64,000 bases of DNA, taken from Castanea sativa (lineage: Eukaryota > Streptophyta > Magnoliopsida > Fagales > Fagaceae). This document shows, one piece after another, positions 11,272 through 25,892 of the stretch; within the stretch, counting starts at the first letter, position 1; each line of letters opens with the position of its first letter. The position numbers were made by a program, and so were the translations under genes. Below the pieces are notes generated by a model, which had not been told where the DNA came from, ran no database searches, and saw only the letters and a program-made list of their open reading frames with translations. The stretch lies in the NCBI RefSeq assembly GCF_040712315.1, contig NC_134013.1, forward strand, positions 57,928,501-57,992,500, given 5' to 3'.

Positions 11272-13135
11272 AACGTTGCATTCTCTTATTTTTAATTTTT
11301 TATACTCATTTTTTAGTTAAATCTTGTAGACTCGCATTAAATGAAGAATTTTGTTAATGAATGTTCCAAGGACAATGATTAAGATACCATTAATACTTTG
11401 CTAAAAAATATTTTTATACTTTTAAATAAAAAAAATAAAGACAATAATTAAGATAACGTTAATGCTTTGGTAAAAAATATTTTTATGCATTTAATAAAAA
11501 ATAAACTCAAATTTTACATAAATATATATAAAAAAAACCACACAACTACAATAAATTTATGCATGTCAACGATTATATCATTAACATATATATTTAATTT
11601 TTCTAAAAAAAAAAAAGTATTCCAACTCATAATTTGACCATTTATTAATCTTACTTTGACACGATACCTTAAATGAATTATACTTGGAGATCAATATGAT
11701 ACTGTGGTGAGCGGTGTAATTATTAGGGAAGGACAATTGTTTACGTCTAAAGGCGAGTATCGAAAAAGATGGGTGATACCAAAAGTGGTGGGAACTAGGA
11801 GCTACAGTACCCGTCACTTTAGTCGAGACAGAGAGACAAAGAAATGGATATGTCAAAACACAACACTGAAAAATTCAATGATATTTATTTTTTTATTTTT
11901 TGTGACGAGGAGAAAAAAAAAACAAATACAAAAACAAAAAACTAAAATATCTTCATCCTCTAAAATAAATATGGAGGAGAAAATTTTATTATTTAAAAAA
12001 AAAGAAAAAAACAAGGTTGGCCACGAGTTGTGGATGAAAAGTCATCGAGAGAAAGAGAAAGCGAAAGAGAATGATACTTTTTAATTTAATATTGTTTGCT
12101 TTTTAAGTGTTTTAGATAGATAGATTAGAATTAGATGAGGATGAGCCAAGTCTTTTGTGGGTGTGTGTGACTGTGGCTGTGAGAGTCGCACTTTGCGCTT
12201 TTAGCCACGTCATATCCACTGGCCGACTCAAGTCATAAAACTTTGCCACCTGTACATTGCCAACCCAAGACAGAGGTAAAATAGGGATGTGGATGTGTGT
12301 TTTGGACCACTCGTATTTCCTTTTCTTTTCTTATTATTAAATTGTCAAAATTTTCGGACCACAAATTCAAGGTACTGGTGGGGATTTCGATTTCATTTTT
12401 GTCTTTGATTTGATTTGATTTTTTCCCTGTTAATAAATAATAAAAAAGAGTTATGTCTATAAATTTTTTACAATACTACCGTTTTAAATCATAAGCAGTA
12501 AGTTTTTATTTATCTTTGTTTGAATTTACATCTTAAATTTTTTTTTTTACTCGTAAAAACAAATAATAATCTATATTTTATAATTTATTGTAAAAATATT
12601 ATAAAAATGTTCCTTAGATATTATCGGATCTAAGAAAGAAAAAAGTAGAGATTTTTTTTAAAATAAATCTAATAATAAAGTGGTTTTGGGCAGTGCCATG
12701 TGGCAAAGTATCAAAGAAAGTGGTGGAACGTTCCACTCAATATGAGGCCATCAATCTCATCTATAATATCTTTGGCTAGTTAGAAGAGAAGATATTCGGT
12801 TTTCTTTCCGCCTCAAACTCACTACTGTCCAACTGTATGCAATTTACTCCAACAACAACTCGCCACGTACGCCACAACTTCGTTCCTCTCATTGGCTTCT
12901 CTACCCTTCTACCTCTTTCTCCTATTTCTATAGCCATAACATACATCATACATCTCCAAATGTTTACAATGAATGATCAAATCCTTCGTGGCATTTTTTT
13001 TTCTTTTTAGCTCAAAGGAGGATGGATAAGCCACTAAAGTATTTTTCTTTTTTATTTTAGTAAAAGAAAAAAAAGAATTTCTGTGTGTCTTTTAATTTTC
13101 ACTTTATGTTTTACTAATTATAATATTTATGTATC
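11272..13135. other. AT-rich intergenic DNA
   Basis: No gene recognised on either strand. An AAAATATCT string (evening-element consensus) occurs at 11944-11952. At about 2.6 kb from the nearest ATG and in AT-rich DNA it may be chance. Confidence 0.4.
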
Positions 13136-13522
13136 TGATTATTTTTTTATTTTAAACTTTAACTATTTTATAAAGAAAAAAAATGTGGGAAGTTGTGATT
13201 AATGTAATATTAAGTAGAATACTCAAAATAATGTAAAATATTTTATTCCTTTTCGGAAAATATTTGATTATTTTTTTATTTTACATTTTAACTATTTTAT
13301 AAATGAAAAAAATGTGGCAAGTTGTGATTAATATAATATTAATTAGAATACTCAAAATAATGTAAAATATTTTATTCCTTTTCCGAAAATATCTAATTAT
13401 TATTTTTATTTTAAAATTTAACTATTTTATAAAGAAAAAAAATGTGGCAAGTTGTGATTAATATAATATTAAGTAGAATACTCAAAATAATGTAAAATAT
13501 TTTATTCCTTTTCGGAAAATAG
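13136..13522. repeat. Tandem repeat, three copies of a 129-bp unit
   Basis: Copies start at 13136, 13265 and 13394, each beginning near TGATTATTTTTTTATTTT and ending near TTCCTTTTCGGAAAAT. They differ by only a few substitutions per copy. The unit is AT-rich and non-coding. The perfect spacing indicates recent tandem duplication. Confidence 0.85.
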
Positions 13523-13623
13523 TGTATGGTCTTTACTCTTTAATAAGAAATGTTTATTTGCTTTGACTTGAGTTAAATATAATAGTTGTAACATTTTATT
13601 TTAATTCCAATCAGCGGTAGAGG

Positions 13624-13627
<4 letters not shown>

Positions 13628-13700
<73 letters not shown>

Positions 13701-13702
13701 AA
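13628..13702. repeat. Compound (CT)n(TA)n microsatellite
   Basis: About 25 CT units run directly into about 12 TA units. Confidence 0.95.
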
Positions 13703-16700
13703 TATACACATATATTGCTACAAATAACCAAGTATAATAGAAACCATATTTATGTAGCTGTTTTTGGAAAATTAGAGATATGGGCACTATGTTTTTATAT
13801 TATTTTACTCTTATAGGAAAAAAAAAAAAAAAGGCAATTACTGATTTTGTAGTTAGGAGTTGGAGATCATTAATCATTATTACATTTGTATTCTATGAAA
13901 AATATATATTCAGTTTAGTATAAATTATAGGTACGTATATTTTTATTTTATTGAATTGTATATGTTAAGGCATGTACAATAATGTTTATTAATTAAAATA
14001 TTTAAAATAGATTGGATTTTTATATGTTTCATAATTTTAAAAACTATATTCTAAATGTGTAATCTCTAAATTATTTAACAAAAAACAATCTTGATATAAA
14101 ATGTTTAAAGTATATTAATTGTGATCAATATAATTTACAAGACAGTTCAAAACTTACAAATGAATTGGATGGATATATTATTACTTTTATAACTTCTCAC
14201 AATTACTTATTGTAATTAGATTTACATATTTGTGTGGCTTAAAGATAAAGGTGCCCTTACAATTCGTAGGAGTCCTCAACTTACTCTTGCTTCGTGTAGT
14301 TCCAAAGCAAGCATAAAATATTTTCATGATTAAATTTTTTTTTTGTGTAACTTATTGTATTTCGTCAATACAATCAATAATTAAATCTTTATAATTTCAT
14401 TGTTTCATCAAGAGTTTTGTAGCGCAATTGGCACATTTTGATATTTCTAAGTGAAATATCCAAATTCAAATGAATTGCTCCTCTTTTATTGTAACTATTT
14501 ATAAAAACAAATAAAAATTGATTGCTCCATGATCACCCACGATACCAAGAGTCTTGTGACTTAGTGAAGCATTGCTTAATTCTTTACATTAGTGGAATCT
14601 ATGTTTAAATCTCTCACTCTCTTACTTGTTATAACAAATAAAAAAATAAAAAAAATCCACATTTACCTCTATGATCTAGTTAATTGGTTGGTTACTCATG
14701 ATTTAATCACCTTGTCATGCTAAACGAATTTTAAATTAATGGTTATAATTGTTTCAACAATTCTATTTCTTAATAGAATTTTATCTAGTTTAAGCCAATT
14801 AGCAAGAGAAATAACCATGCAAACTCCTTGTCATGCCTTATATGTTTATCAAAGTAATTTTTTTAGTGTCATGTTTGTTAATGTTATACAACCCTATACT
14901 AATTTTAAATTTATTAAATTAATATTTGTTGAATTCTCTATTAAATTGTATGTTATTTCTAGGTTGAATTACAAATTATACCCTGTAATTTGACTTATTT
15001 TCAATTTAATTCTTTAAGTTTTTTTTTCTTTTTCATTAATGTTAATATGTTTTCATTTTAGTGCTTTCATCTAGTTCCATCCAATCTCATGACTAGTTTT
15101 AGTAATTTTTTTTTAGTTCCTAAAATGACTTTGTTGTGATGGACTTAACTATGCTAAATATACAAAAGGATTACAATGGAAACAGAGAAGTTAGTAAGAA
15201 ATTTAGTACATTTGGAGGAAAATAAATTTACTTGTGGCCATCGTTGTTCAAGTGATTTTTAGAGAAAATTTCACTGCAAATAATGAATATATGAAGTATT
15301 ACTTCTCATAATTTATGGCCTACACCTCATATAATCCTTTGATGGAGAACACATGCTATTTGAGGGTTAGACTAAGGACCCTTCAACTTAACTTTTGTTC
15401 TTTAATTAACACTCATTCTGTCAATTAGTTTAAGAGTTATTTATTCACCAATTGAGAGATACTTAATTTCAAAACACAATAGTAACCATCTCATGCATCA
15501 TTTAATCATATTAAATTCATAATCTAAGAATGTTCATTCTCATAATTCTGCCCATGTCATCAAAATCAAGAAACATTTTATAGTCCACACAAGAATTAAA
15601 AAAAAAGGGTTAAGATTATCATACCTGCATGCACTACCTCTTTTATTTATTTTTTTTATTTTTTTATTTTATAGAAGTTGATTATGGATCACCTTCAAGA
15701 ATGGATGATGCTCCACACGTAATAGTGCTATATATTCATTCCCTTCGTCAATCCATGAATCTTTTACCTACCTTCAAAAGAGGGAATTGTGCCTTCGCTT
15801 CATGAGTGGATTTGGTGGAATTTCAATCCAACACCTTCGAACAATCATGAACTTTGCACGTGCAAGGGTGAATTTGAAGAAGGTTATTTGGAGGAGTTGA
15901 CGACGGTTTGGATGATTCTATTTCTAGGTATTTGGGTGAATATAAAGCTAGGAAGTGAACTTATAAAAGGTGCATTGAATGGTTTTTAAAATTAATGGTG
16001 TTTAAGGTTTTTGTTTGGTGAAATGGGGATGTGGGAAATGGTGTTTTACTATCCCAAGGGTGGTGGCTTCACGATGCACTCAGCAGTACTCTTTAGCTAA
16101 CAAAAATAATTTTAGCTTTTCTGAGCGATTCTCTATATGTAATTCTTCATTTTAAAGAGTCAAGTTCCTATTTAGACTTAAGAGTTTGCCCTTAACTTGA
16201 TTCTTTAAGACTATAAGTTTCGAGTTCCTACTTAAACAACCCACTTCCTTATACTGAGAATGGTATTACACTACTATTGCTGGGCTTGGAAATTAATGAT
16301 ATGACATTTGAGGTAAGGATTACTTGGACTGATTCTGAATAATTTAAGCAAAAAAAATTATTGACCTATTATTTTTTTTCCAGAAACTTTGGAAAGTTCT
16401 TTTTTTTAGCTGTTAAAAAAAAAATTATGATTGTACCAAGTCATTCCACAATCTTGCCGTTAAAATTTTTACTTATGTGTAGCAAGAATCAACAATATCA
16501 TGTGGCGTTCACATCAAGGTTATAGAACGACTAACTTGATACATTTATTATGCCATTTGGAGGTTTTGCTGTAGGAAAGAGAATAGAAATGAAAGATATA
16601 CTACTAAAATGCTCATTGATAAATTGATTAAACTAAATCAATACCCAATTGCACAGTGAACTACGTACATGGCTCATGGCAATACAATCTAACTCAGATT

Positions 16701-16736
16701 AAGAACTCCAAAGGTATCATCCCATACTAAACACTA
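13703..16736. other. AT-rich intergenic DNA, no gene recognised
   Basis: Three kilobases of low-complexity AT-rich sequence. Open frames such as 14739-14993 and 15789-15989 lack recognisable domains and have the composition of their surroundings, so I do not call them genes. Confidence 0.5.
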
Positions 16737-16866
16737 ATGACCAGTTTGGATGGAGGATGACAAAGGGGAAGTAGAGGACTAAAGAGGAGATGAGTAAGGT
16801 TGGTCAGAAATTGGCAATTTCCAGCCAATTCTACTCCACTCTCCATCTATTCAAACTGGCCATAAA
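16737..16866. mobile_element. Short MITE with about 20-bp terminal inverted repeats
   Basis: Left end ATGACCAGTTTGGATGGAG; right end CTCCATCTATTCAAACTGGCCAT, its near-perfect inverse. Internal GTTGGTCAGAAATTGG and CCAATTTC-type segments also pair, so the whole 130 bp can fold back. Flanks contain TAA/ATAA, so a short TA-rich target duplication is possible but unresolved. Confidence 0.6.
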
Positions 16867-17231
16867 AGTAACATGAGTGTCATACTTAAATTAGACGCTT
16901 CCATTGACTCTTTTTAAGATACTTAGCCTTATAATAAGCTGTTGCAATCAACGGGGATTGTGTCTCCCAAGCGTTCCATTTATCTAACATGCCCCATAAG
17001 CAGCTTTCTTCTCATTACGAAGCCCATAAACCTGTATTTTTAAATGTGCATCCGACCAATTGAAGATGTTACAGACAAAATTTAACACTTACCTCTCTAG
17101 TTCAATTACTAAATATATTTTTCAAACTAGCTAGTACTTCTTCCATCAACAACTTAATTACAGTACCAGTTCTTAAAGTTTACACAAAAACTAGAAAGAG
17201 GAAAATCAGAATTGTGATATATCAGAACTGA
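16867..17231. other. Spacer, nothing recognised
   Basis: AT-rich with no domain or repeat boundary. Confidence 0.4.
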
Positions 17232-17561
17232 TCAATCCATATGCAATTCTAACAAGGTTAAGACTTTAAAAAACAAAGAAGCTGCCTCGTCAGGATAATC
17301 CAGACTAGCATAACCACAAATCAAACTAGTCCATGACACGACAATTCTCTCAAGCATTCCATCAAAAAGAGAAGCCCCAGCCTCCCTCCACTTGACTATA
17401 TATGACACAAAATCTTCATCTACATTACCAGTTGATTTCTGCAATAGGGAAACTTTTAACTTCATTGCTTTGAGGAAATATTCAGCATTATCAGAACCTA
17501 CTATATATCTAGGGAGCTCAAACATCCATCCTAGTGAAAGTTGAATGATTACATATTTCAA
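17232..17561 (-). pseudogene. Pentatricopeptide repeat (PPR) protein fragment
   Basis: PPR proteins are plant RNA-binding proteins acting in organelles. The 109-residue frame contains LFDGMLERIVVSWTSLICGY, a textbook match to the PLS-class helix pair (normally VFDxMxERNVVSWTSLIxGY), followed by a degraded EAASLFFKVL helix. Upstream residues (STGNVDEDFVSYIVKW) resemble the preceding repeat. PPR proteins are normally 400-900 residues long. Here the flanking 1 kb has no further repeats and conserved positions are altered, so this is a small relic, probably from gene duplication or transposition. Confidence 0.6.
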
Positions 17562-18899
17562 TAAATGCCCTCTTGTTTTTTACTTGGAAGTTTAAAAATT
17601 ATATACTAGTAAAGGAAAAACTATTCTGACAGCAAATGAGATGATTGAAACCCTTATTAAAGTGTGATACCATTTAATTCCTTTCAATGCATTGGCATTA
17701 TGTGAATTATGGAAGGATCCATGACCCCCTGTGGACCGTATACCATGTTTTGCACTTAAGGTTCAATTAAAACGATGAAATTCACATTTGACTTATATTA
17801 TTCACACACCAAAAAAGAAAAGTTTTGAAAGGGCGAATAGCTATACAAATTAAGCTAATTAAGCTATACAAATTAAAGAAAAGTATTGAAGTAATAGATT
17901 AGAAAGGCATAATTAAGCTATACAAATTAAAGCTGTAAGTTGATTTTGGAATTAAAAATGAATGAATGTAACCAAAGTTTATATGAGGTTCACATTGTAT
18001 TCAATATATGGATGTGTTCTTTCATGAAAGAACCTCCAGCGAAACTGCAGATAAACAAGATGTCTAGCACATGATAAAAAGCAAAATTGAGGCATGTTGG
18101 AATCTGCTGGTATTATAGAATGACACTTAAGGATATGGTAAGTAGATTGAAAGGTTCAATGGCTAGCACAGGTCAAAAAGCAAAATAGTAAGGTAACTTT
18201 GCTTCTAGCTTTTTTGGAATTGTTTCGAACGCAATCAGGTCAGCACCTGAGCAGGCTAGAATCTGTACCCTTCTCCTATTAAAATTCTTCAATATTTCCA
18301 AACCCTTCAAATCCCTGAATGGTGGCCTGTGTCACATATAAAACATGGTAACTTTGGTTACCTAGAAAGGGGGTGTGAAAAACTACCTGATAAGATGCCA
18401 AGTATGATATATTAGCTTCAGCATCAAGATAATCTGGATGAATCTGTTAAGTACTCAATCAAGTCAATTAACAAAAAATGCATATCAAGTTCTTTTTTCT
18501 TCTTAGTAATAGTGGTAAATGTTCATTTGGGAGAGCTTATTAAAACAATTTTTCTCACTATATTTGTTTTAACAATCAAACCACAGTTTTCTAATCTTAT
18601 AACACATAACATCTTGGTCACGTAATTGACCATCAATTCAATAATCAATCAAGCAGCTTAGGCTTTTTTGAAAAATTAAAGGATCAATTTGTCAAAAAAT
18701 CTAGCAAGATTTTAGAAGAGAGATAATTTTGGATCGAGAAGCACTAATATATTACAATTTTGAGGAAAATTCTTCCAATTAATTACATGGCAACACAAAG
18801 GACTATTTACATGTTTTTTTAGTCACATGACTTATTTAATGAATCATTTAACTTATTCAAGGACTGAACTAGGATTTGAAGTTGGAGGAGGGGGAAACA

Positions 18900-18902
<3 letters not shown>
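17562..18902. other. AT-rich spacer beside the PPR relic
   Basis: No gene recognised. Short repeats of TTAAGCTATACAAATTAA occur at 17850-17940. Confidence 0.4.

Positions 18903-18955
<53 letters not shown>
18903..18955. repeat. (AT)n microsatellite
   Basis: About 26 uninterrupted AT units. Confidence 0.95.
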
Positions 18956-18956
<1 letters not shown>

Positions 18957-20693
18957 CATGCAAATTCAAACTAACATCTATCGAATATAAACATAGAATC
19001 AACAAAAGAAAAGACATAAAATAATTGTTTCTTAGTAATTTAAACTAAATTATCTACTAAAATGGAATTCGACGCTGTTGTTTTAATTTTCAGTAAATCA
19101 TATATGATGGACTTTGTACAAAATTTAGTTGCAATCTCTCTTTTAATGTTCAAAATTATAGAGTTCTTTAGAAAATCTTCTTTTATAATAAAAAAATCCG
19201 TTTAGAAATTTTGGTAGAGGATTTTTAAGAAGTTGAGATATAGTCATTAAAGGTAGGTAATGTTGCATCACTAGCAATGAATTCTGAAATAATTGTATTT
19301 ATTTTTGGAAAACTAATTAGTTGCAAAAGGCAAAATAACTTTATAAACTATCACCATATAACTATATATATGCACAAATGATACACGATGTTATAGAATC
19401 CTATATAAAAATAACTTACAACTAACAAGAAAAACAAATCCTCATAAATAGTCTACAATAACTACAAATTAAATCATACTTGGAAGAAAAGAAGTTATTA
19501 GCGTATAAAATTGTTAACTAATTGTGTAATACCATGAATAAGTTAAGGGGTAGTAATATATATATGTGTGTGTGTGTGTGTGTGAATCTCTCTCTCTCTT
19601 GAGTATAACTTTAGGAATTTCAGATTTGTAAAAATGGGTTTGTATTTGTACTAAAAAAATTGTTTCATTAGGGGGCCATGGGCCAAAAGAATTGGCCATG
19701 TAACCATTTTATTTTTGGGTTAATTTAGTTTGAGAAGAGCCTATTTTCATTTTTTAGGCTTCATTTGGGAGTTTATAAGGGAATAGAATGGAATGATCAT
19801 AAGGGAATAGAAAAGAATGGAATGTAATTTTCTTGAGGGGGCCAAATATAATTTTTCTTGGACTTATTTTCTAAAATCTTAGATATATACATACAATAAC
19901 TACAAATTCTATAACATTAAATAGTAGGTATATACCTACTATTTAATGTTTTAAATATATACCAACTATGCGTTGTTCCGTCTGTGAATTTGTTTAAATA
20001 ATATACGAACACATCTGGTGTACTCTCTTACAAACATTCTTTTGCGCAGACGCAAGTTACACTCTCCTTTCCGTGGGACCTGCAAGTGGCCATAGAAATT
20101 CATATTATACACCTTACATATACTTGTACGCTTGTACAAATAAATAAATGTATGCTTATAGAACCCCAAAGGTATCAACCCATACTATACAATGACACAG
20201 CGAGCATGCACGCATATCTTAAAAACTAAATGGATTGTTTTGTGTTACAATTCTGTTGTATATGTCTTGGATCTCTTACCATACTTGTCCTGATAATGGG
20301 CACAAAGAAAAGAAAAAATTTATTTAAAAAAATCCTCATTTATACCATTTTATGCAATCCATATATCTACATTGTCTTCCTCCATTTACCTAGCATGTCC
20401 AAGGGTTTTCCCTCAATGTGATAGGGCTAAGTGTTATATACATACATAAATTCAGAGAAATTTCTAGTACTAGAATACATTGAGAACAAAACCATTCTAT
20501 TCTTCTATTAAGAATATGTACATGTCCCGCAATTACCCAGTTTCGGGTTGCATGGCGGATTCCTTCATGGTTGTTGAATGTGTACATCATGCGGCTGCAT
20601 AGAAGGTGAAACCTCTGCTTAGTGCACGTTGGCCTACTCAACCTGGGTCATGGGATGACATCACTTCTATACACCTTGTAGCCAACAAAACCC
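18956..20693. other. AT-rich spacer with TG/TC microsatellite
   Basis: (TG)n at 19565-19584 is followed by (TC)n at 19587-19600. The phrase TTCATTTGGGAGTTTATAAGGGAATAG at 19759-19785 looks like one end of a MITE whose partner end is not visible. No gene recognised. Confidence 0.45.
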
Positions 20694-21221
20694 TTAGGGT
20701 ATGTTTGGTTGAGTGGATTTTAGGAAGGATAAAAAAAAAATGAAAGAAAATGGGAGGGAAAACTTTGTCGAGGATGTTTAGTTGAGAGGGAGAGAGAGAA
20801 AAGAGATGGTGGGGTTTGGGTGTTTAGTTGGGAGGGTTTTTGTGTAACTGGAAATGCCCATATGCACTTGCATATGGGTTTCATCTAGCCCAATTGCTTT
20901 TTTTTTTCCTTCATCCAATTGCCTTTTTTTCTTTCTTTTCTTCGTCCGCTTGCACATACACAATTTTTTTGCTAAAAAAAATGTGTTACTTTTTTGTTTA
21001 ATAATGGGGGCATAATTGTAAATTTATACCAACTTCATTTTCCATTATCTTATTTTTTTTTTCTCAACCAAACAAATAAGTTTTCTATCTCTCCACTTTT
21101 CCATCCTCCCAACCAAACACAAATGAGAGAAAACTAAATCTCTTATATCCTCCAATTTTTCTATTCTCTCATTATTTTCTATCCATCCACTTTTCCACTC
21201 CTCCAACCAAACGAATCCTTA
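20694..21221. mobile_element. MITE (Tourist/PIF-Harbinger-like), TTA-flanked
   Basis: Element 20697-21218, with TTA directly outside each end (20694-20696 and 21219-21221). The left end GGGTATGTTTGGTTGAGTGGA and the inverted right end GGATTCGTTTGGTTGGAGGAG share GTTTGGTTG. The interior is C/T-rich on the right half and A/G-rich on the left half, so the element folds. It contains ATGCACTTGCATATGGGTTT, which recurs in the split copy at 47.6 kb. TTA target sites fit PIF/Harbinger MITEs, but superfamily assignment is an inference. Confidence 0.65.
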
Positions 21222-21530
21222 ATGTGATGGGGAAGAATGAAGTAGGAGGTGAATGTGTTTGGGTTGAGTTGATAGACATTGCCCCATAATGTGTTGTGGG
21301 AAGGCTAAGGGTGCGTACGAGTCTCATGTGAGAGCTACCAAGCAGGACCATAGAGGACTTGAGTGCAACATGGGTGGTGAGTGGGGGAAACCACGGCGTA
21401 ACATTGGTGGTGGGTTGGGGAGACCTAGAAGCAACATGAGTAGAGGATAGGGTTGGCCTAGGGTTATCATAGGTCATGGATGGAGGTAGTCTGAGGTCAT
21501 TGTAGGTCATGGATGGGGATTAGGAATGGC
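21222..21530. repeat. Degenerate GGT-rich tandem repeats
   Basis: Three imperfect copies of an about 35-bp unit containing CAACATGGGTGGTGAGTGG at 21364-21450, and two copies of TAGGTCATGGATGG at 21470-21528. Non-coding. Confidence 0.45.
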
Positions 21531-22782
<1,252 letters not shown>

Positions 22783-23550
22783 CGAGTACCCGCTGTGAGA
22801 GACCGCGCCTCGGCCCGTTTTTGGATGTGTTGTTGGGCCAAACCTACGTGAATAGGTGGAGTCATGCGGTTGCCTCTCAAAATGGAGGTTCGACTAATTA
22901 TATTTTCCCCTTTAGATTAAGGGTTTTATAATGGAGTCTTCACTTATTTAATTATTGGATTAAATAAGAAAACCATAATTGAAAAATTTATCATTTTATT
23001 GATTTTAAATTGAATTTACATTGATCATAGGAAATTACATGGCTTTGGTCCTAGATACAATTTAAGATAAAGTGCATTGATTTGTTTCCTAGTTACAATC
23101 TAGAAATTGAAAATTACAAGGATAAACATTGACTATCAACCCTTGATCTAAGCTCGGAGACTATGTTATAAGGTGGGACGGTGTTAGACACCCACCTTGC
23201 TCGATAAAACCGGTCTTTTAGACTATGGTAGTCAACATTCATATCACATCATTCAATATGTTATCAATCAATTTGCATGTTAAATTTAATGTGTGTGCAT
23301 GTGATAAACCCTAATTCAATTTATTAAGTATTGCATTTGGTTTGAAAAATAAATTCTAGTGAATTTATGTGGATGGTAATATCCTAGATTCAAGGATTTG
23401 AAATAATTATGAAACAAACATCTTTTTCATATTTTTGATGTGGATTTAAGATTAAAACTAGTGTTATGCATGAACATGTAATGAACAACCAAGAACATGT
23501 GAAGAACACATTTAATAACATTTAAGAACATTCAAACATATTCACATTAA
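22783..23550 (+). repeat. Dispersed repeat R, copy 0 (diverged)
   Basis: Shares with two other places in the window (38.4-38.72 and 43.73-44.04 kb) a segment around GGTGTTAGACACCC, followed by a region rich in CATATCACATCATTCA. The hairpin GGTGTTAGACACC is at 23180-23192, with the stem extended by AAGGTG/CACCTT. The rest is AT-rich and non-coding. Identity is guessed from the shared motif order. Confidence 0.4.
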
Positions 23551-24517
23551 AGCTTTTAAATGCTAAAAATGCTATTTTTAGCATCTCATTTCAAAAAACC
23601 ACACTACAACAAAGGTGCTATTGTTAAAATTTTTAGCAACTGAGCTACAGTGGACTACTATCAATAACAACCCACTGTAGCTCAAATCTTATAAAAATAA
23701 TAATTTTATAATACTCTTCAATAAAAATATCTTCTCTCTCTCTCTCTCTTGTCTTCTCCGTTTCATAGGTCTCTCTCTTCTCTCTCTTTTTTCTTTCTTT
23801 CTCACCTGTTCTCTTCCTCTCTCCAGCCCTCTCACCCATACCTTTCTTCTCCATCTAAAACCAAATCCAATTAAAAGCTTCAAGGCCATTAACCCCTCCC
23901 CTTCTCCCTCTCACCCATGCCCCTCTTCTCCATTTGAATTCAAATCCAACCCAAATCTTCAAGGCCATCTCTTCCCCATGGCTTCATTGTGTCTATCTCC
24001 TCCATATTCTCATCTCCATCGCTCCATTAAAGTTCTGTGTATAGGTGTGATGGTGGTCGTCACTTGTGGTGGCTAAATTAGGTTCTGTTGCCGCAGCCAG
24101 TGGTATGGGTTCGCATAGTGAGATCTCTGGCTTTGCTGGGTTGTGTGGTTGTGGGTTTTGTTTTTGCTATCATTTTCGTTGTAGGTTTGTTGTGTGGTGG
24201 TTGTGTGGTGTTTAATGGGTTTGCAGTGGTTGTTAAAGACGGTGGTGGTTGTGGTTGTGCCAGTGGTTTTGTTTTGTTTTTTGTTTTTGGTAGGTTGTGC
24301 AACGGTAGTTATGGCAGTGGCTGGTTGCTCTGAGTTTTAGTGGTGACTTTTTTTATATTATTTTAATAGGTTGTTTATATTATTTAATATGTTGAATCTA
24401 AAAATAGAAGATTTGATGTAGTATGTATTGAAAAGTAATGTGTTAAAATTAATAAAGTAAGTTTTTGAGGTGTTAAATACTAAAATTTTTAGCATTTTTG
24501 ATGAGAATGCTCTAAAC
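23551..24517. mobile_element. MITE-like element with about 40-bp inverted ends
   Basis: The left end ATGCTAAAAATGCTATTTTTAGCATCTCA is inverted-complementary to the right end (AAATTTTTAGCATTTTTGATGAGAATGCTCTA at 24484-24515). The interior contains CT-rich and GGTTGTGG-rich tracts with chance frames. No transposase. Confidence 0.5.
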
Positions 24518-25362
24518 AATCTATAATAGCTAAGAATAAAAGCAACTGTATTAACAAATGATTTTATGACAAATCATAAACATAATAACAATGATAAATG
24601 ATGTATAAAAACAAGTACGATACCTGCTGGTAAATGACAGTGTCGTAGCAAAGGAGGTGCAATATAATATTTTAATAAAAACATAACTCCCTTAACGAAT
24701 CACAATAATTATCTCATTCATTAGATAAATTCTCTTTCTCATTATTATATATATGTTTTTATTATTATTATTATCATTTATTTTTTATATGTAAGACTCA
24801 CACATTGTATGAAGAAGGATATATTAGTTATGTAAAAACTTTCTCCATAAATCATGATCCTCGACGAAGTAACGAGCAAATTTTATATATTGAACACGAC
24901 TTTCGCTATAAAAACTCTATATAATCAACAGTACGACACGAGTCAGATGTGAACAAACAGACCCAATAGAAACACATGTTAGAATCTTGTAGGGTAAGAT
25001 CACTGAAGAAGGGAGAAATCAATTGATTTTTCTAAAGAACCAAAAGCGAAGCAGTATCACATATAATATATGGGATGTAACGGGAACATATACGTATATG
25101 TTCCATAGAAATATAGTAAAACTTGCATAACTAGCTTATCAAAAAAAAAAAAAAAACTTGCATAACTATGGTATGTTTTCATGCATGCACATAACTTTGA
25201 CATTTCTTATAAATTCATAGGTGTCTAGAATTTAATTATTTGGTGTCTAGTTGTAACCCCATTATGTATAATGTAATTATGTTTGTCTTAAACTAAAATA
25301 AATAAACTTTATTCTATAGGTTTCTTATCTTCATTATTTATATTAACTAAGAAATTGGTAAG
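24518..25362. other. AT-rich spacer
   Basis: No gene recognised. This is the flank of the Tat element. Confidence 0.4.
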
Positions 25363-25810
25363 TGATGAGTTGAAAATAACACGGGATCGTCATTCCGTGT
25401 CTATGATGATTGAAACAAACTAAATGCGTTGATGATAAAAAGTAACGGACAGAGCAATGGTAATGAGTGAGTTGTGTACTTCACAGCTCCCATTCATGAC
25501 ACACTAGCTGTTGCCTATAAATGCCAGAATTCATTATCCATAAAGACGGGAAAACAATTATAAAAGAAGAGGATAGTGTAATCCAAAGGTACACACAAAT
25601 ACTCACCCAAAAATTGCTCCAAACCATTTTTCTCTCTTCATCATTCTCTTCCTTTTTGACTTAAGCACCAGAGTGTTTTTGGCAAACACCACACCGGTGT
25701 ATTACACTTCTTTCTCAAAATTTCTTGCAGGCTTGGACTGCAGACATGACACACCGCGAGATTGTCCATCCGGTGAGACGAGGTCCTCAACTTGGTGATT
25801 TTTTGAATCA
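25363..25810 (+). repeat. 5' LTR of the Tat element
   Basis: Starts TGATGAGTTGAAAATAAC and ends TTTTTTGAATCA (448 bp). Pairs with 34638-35096. Contains ACAATTATAAAAGAAG (TATA-like, 25556-25571) and a CT-rich stretch after it, as expected for a promoter and transcription start in the LTR. Confidence 0.9.
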
Positions 25811-25815
25811 TCGGG

Positions 25816-25836
25816 TTGGCGTTATCTATGGGGAAC
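25816..25836 (+). other. Primer-binding-site-like sequence
   Basis: TTGGCGTTATCTATGGGGAA lies a few bases inside the 5' LTR, where the tRNA primer anneals. It resembles the TTGGCGCC...GGGGA type of Tat/Athila elements with C-to-T changes. Confidence 0.55.
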
Positions 25837-25892
25837 GCTGATCATTCAAAGCCATCTTCCCTAAGTGACAAAAGAGAATCTTGTAGCACAAA

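Noticed and set aside
11944..11952. Evening element AAAATATCT as a control site of the clock gene
   Set aside because: Over 2.5 kb from the ATG in AT-rich DNA; chance occurrence is likely.
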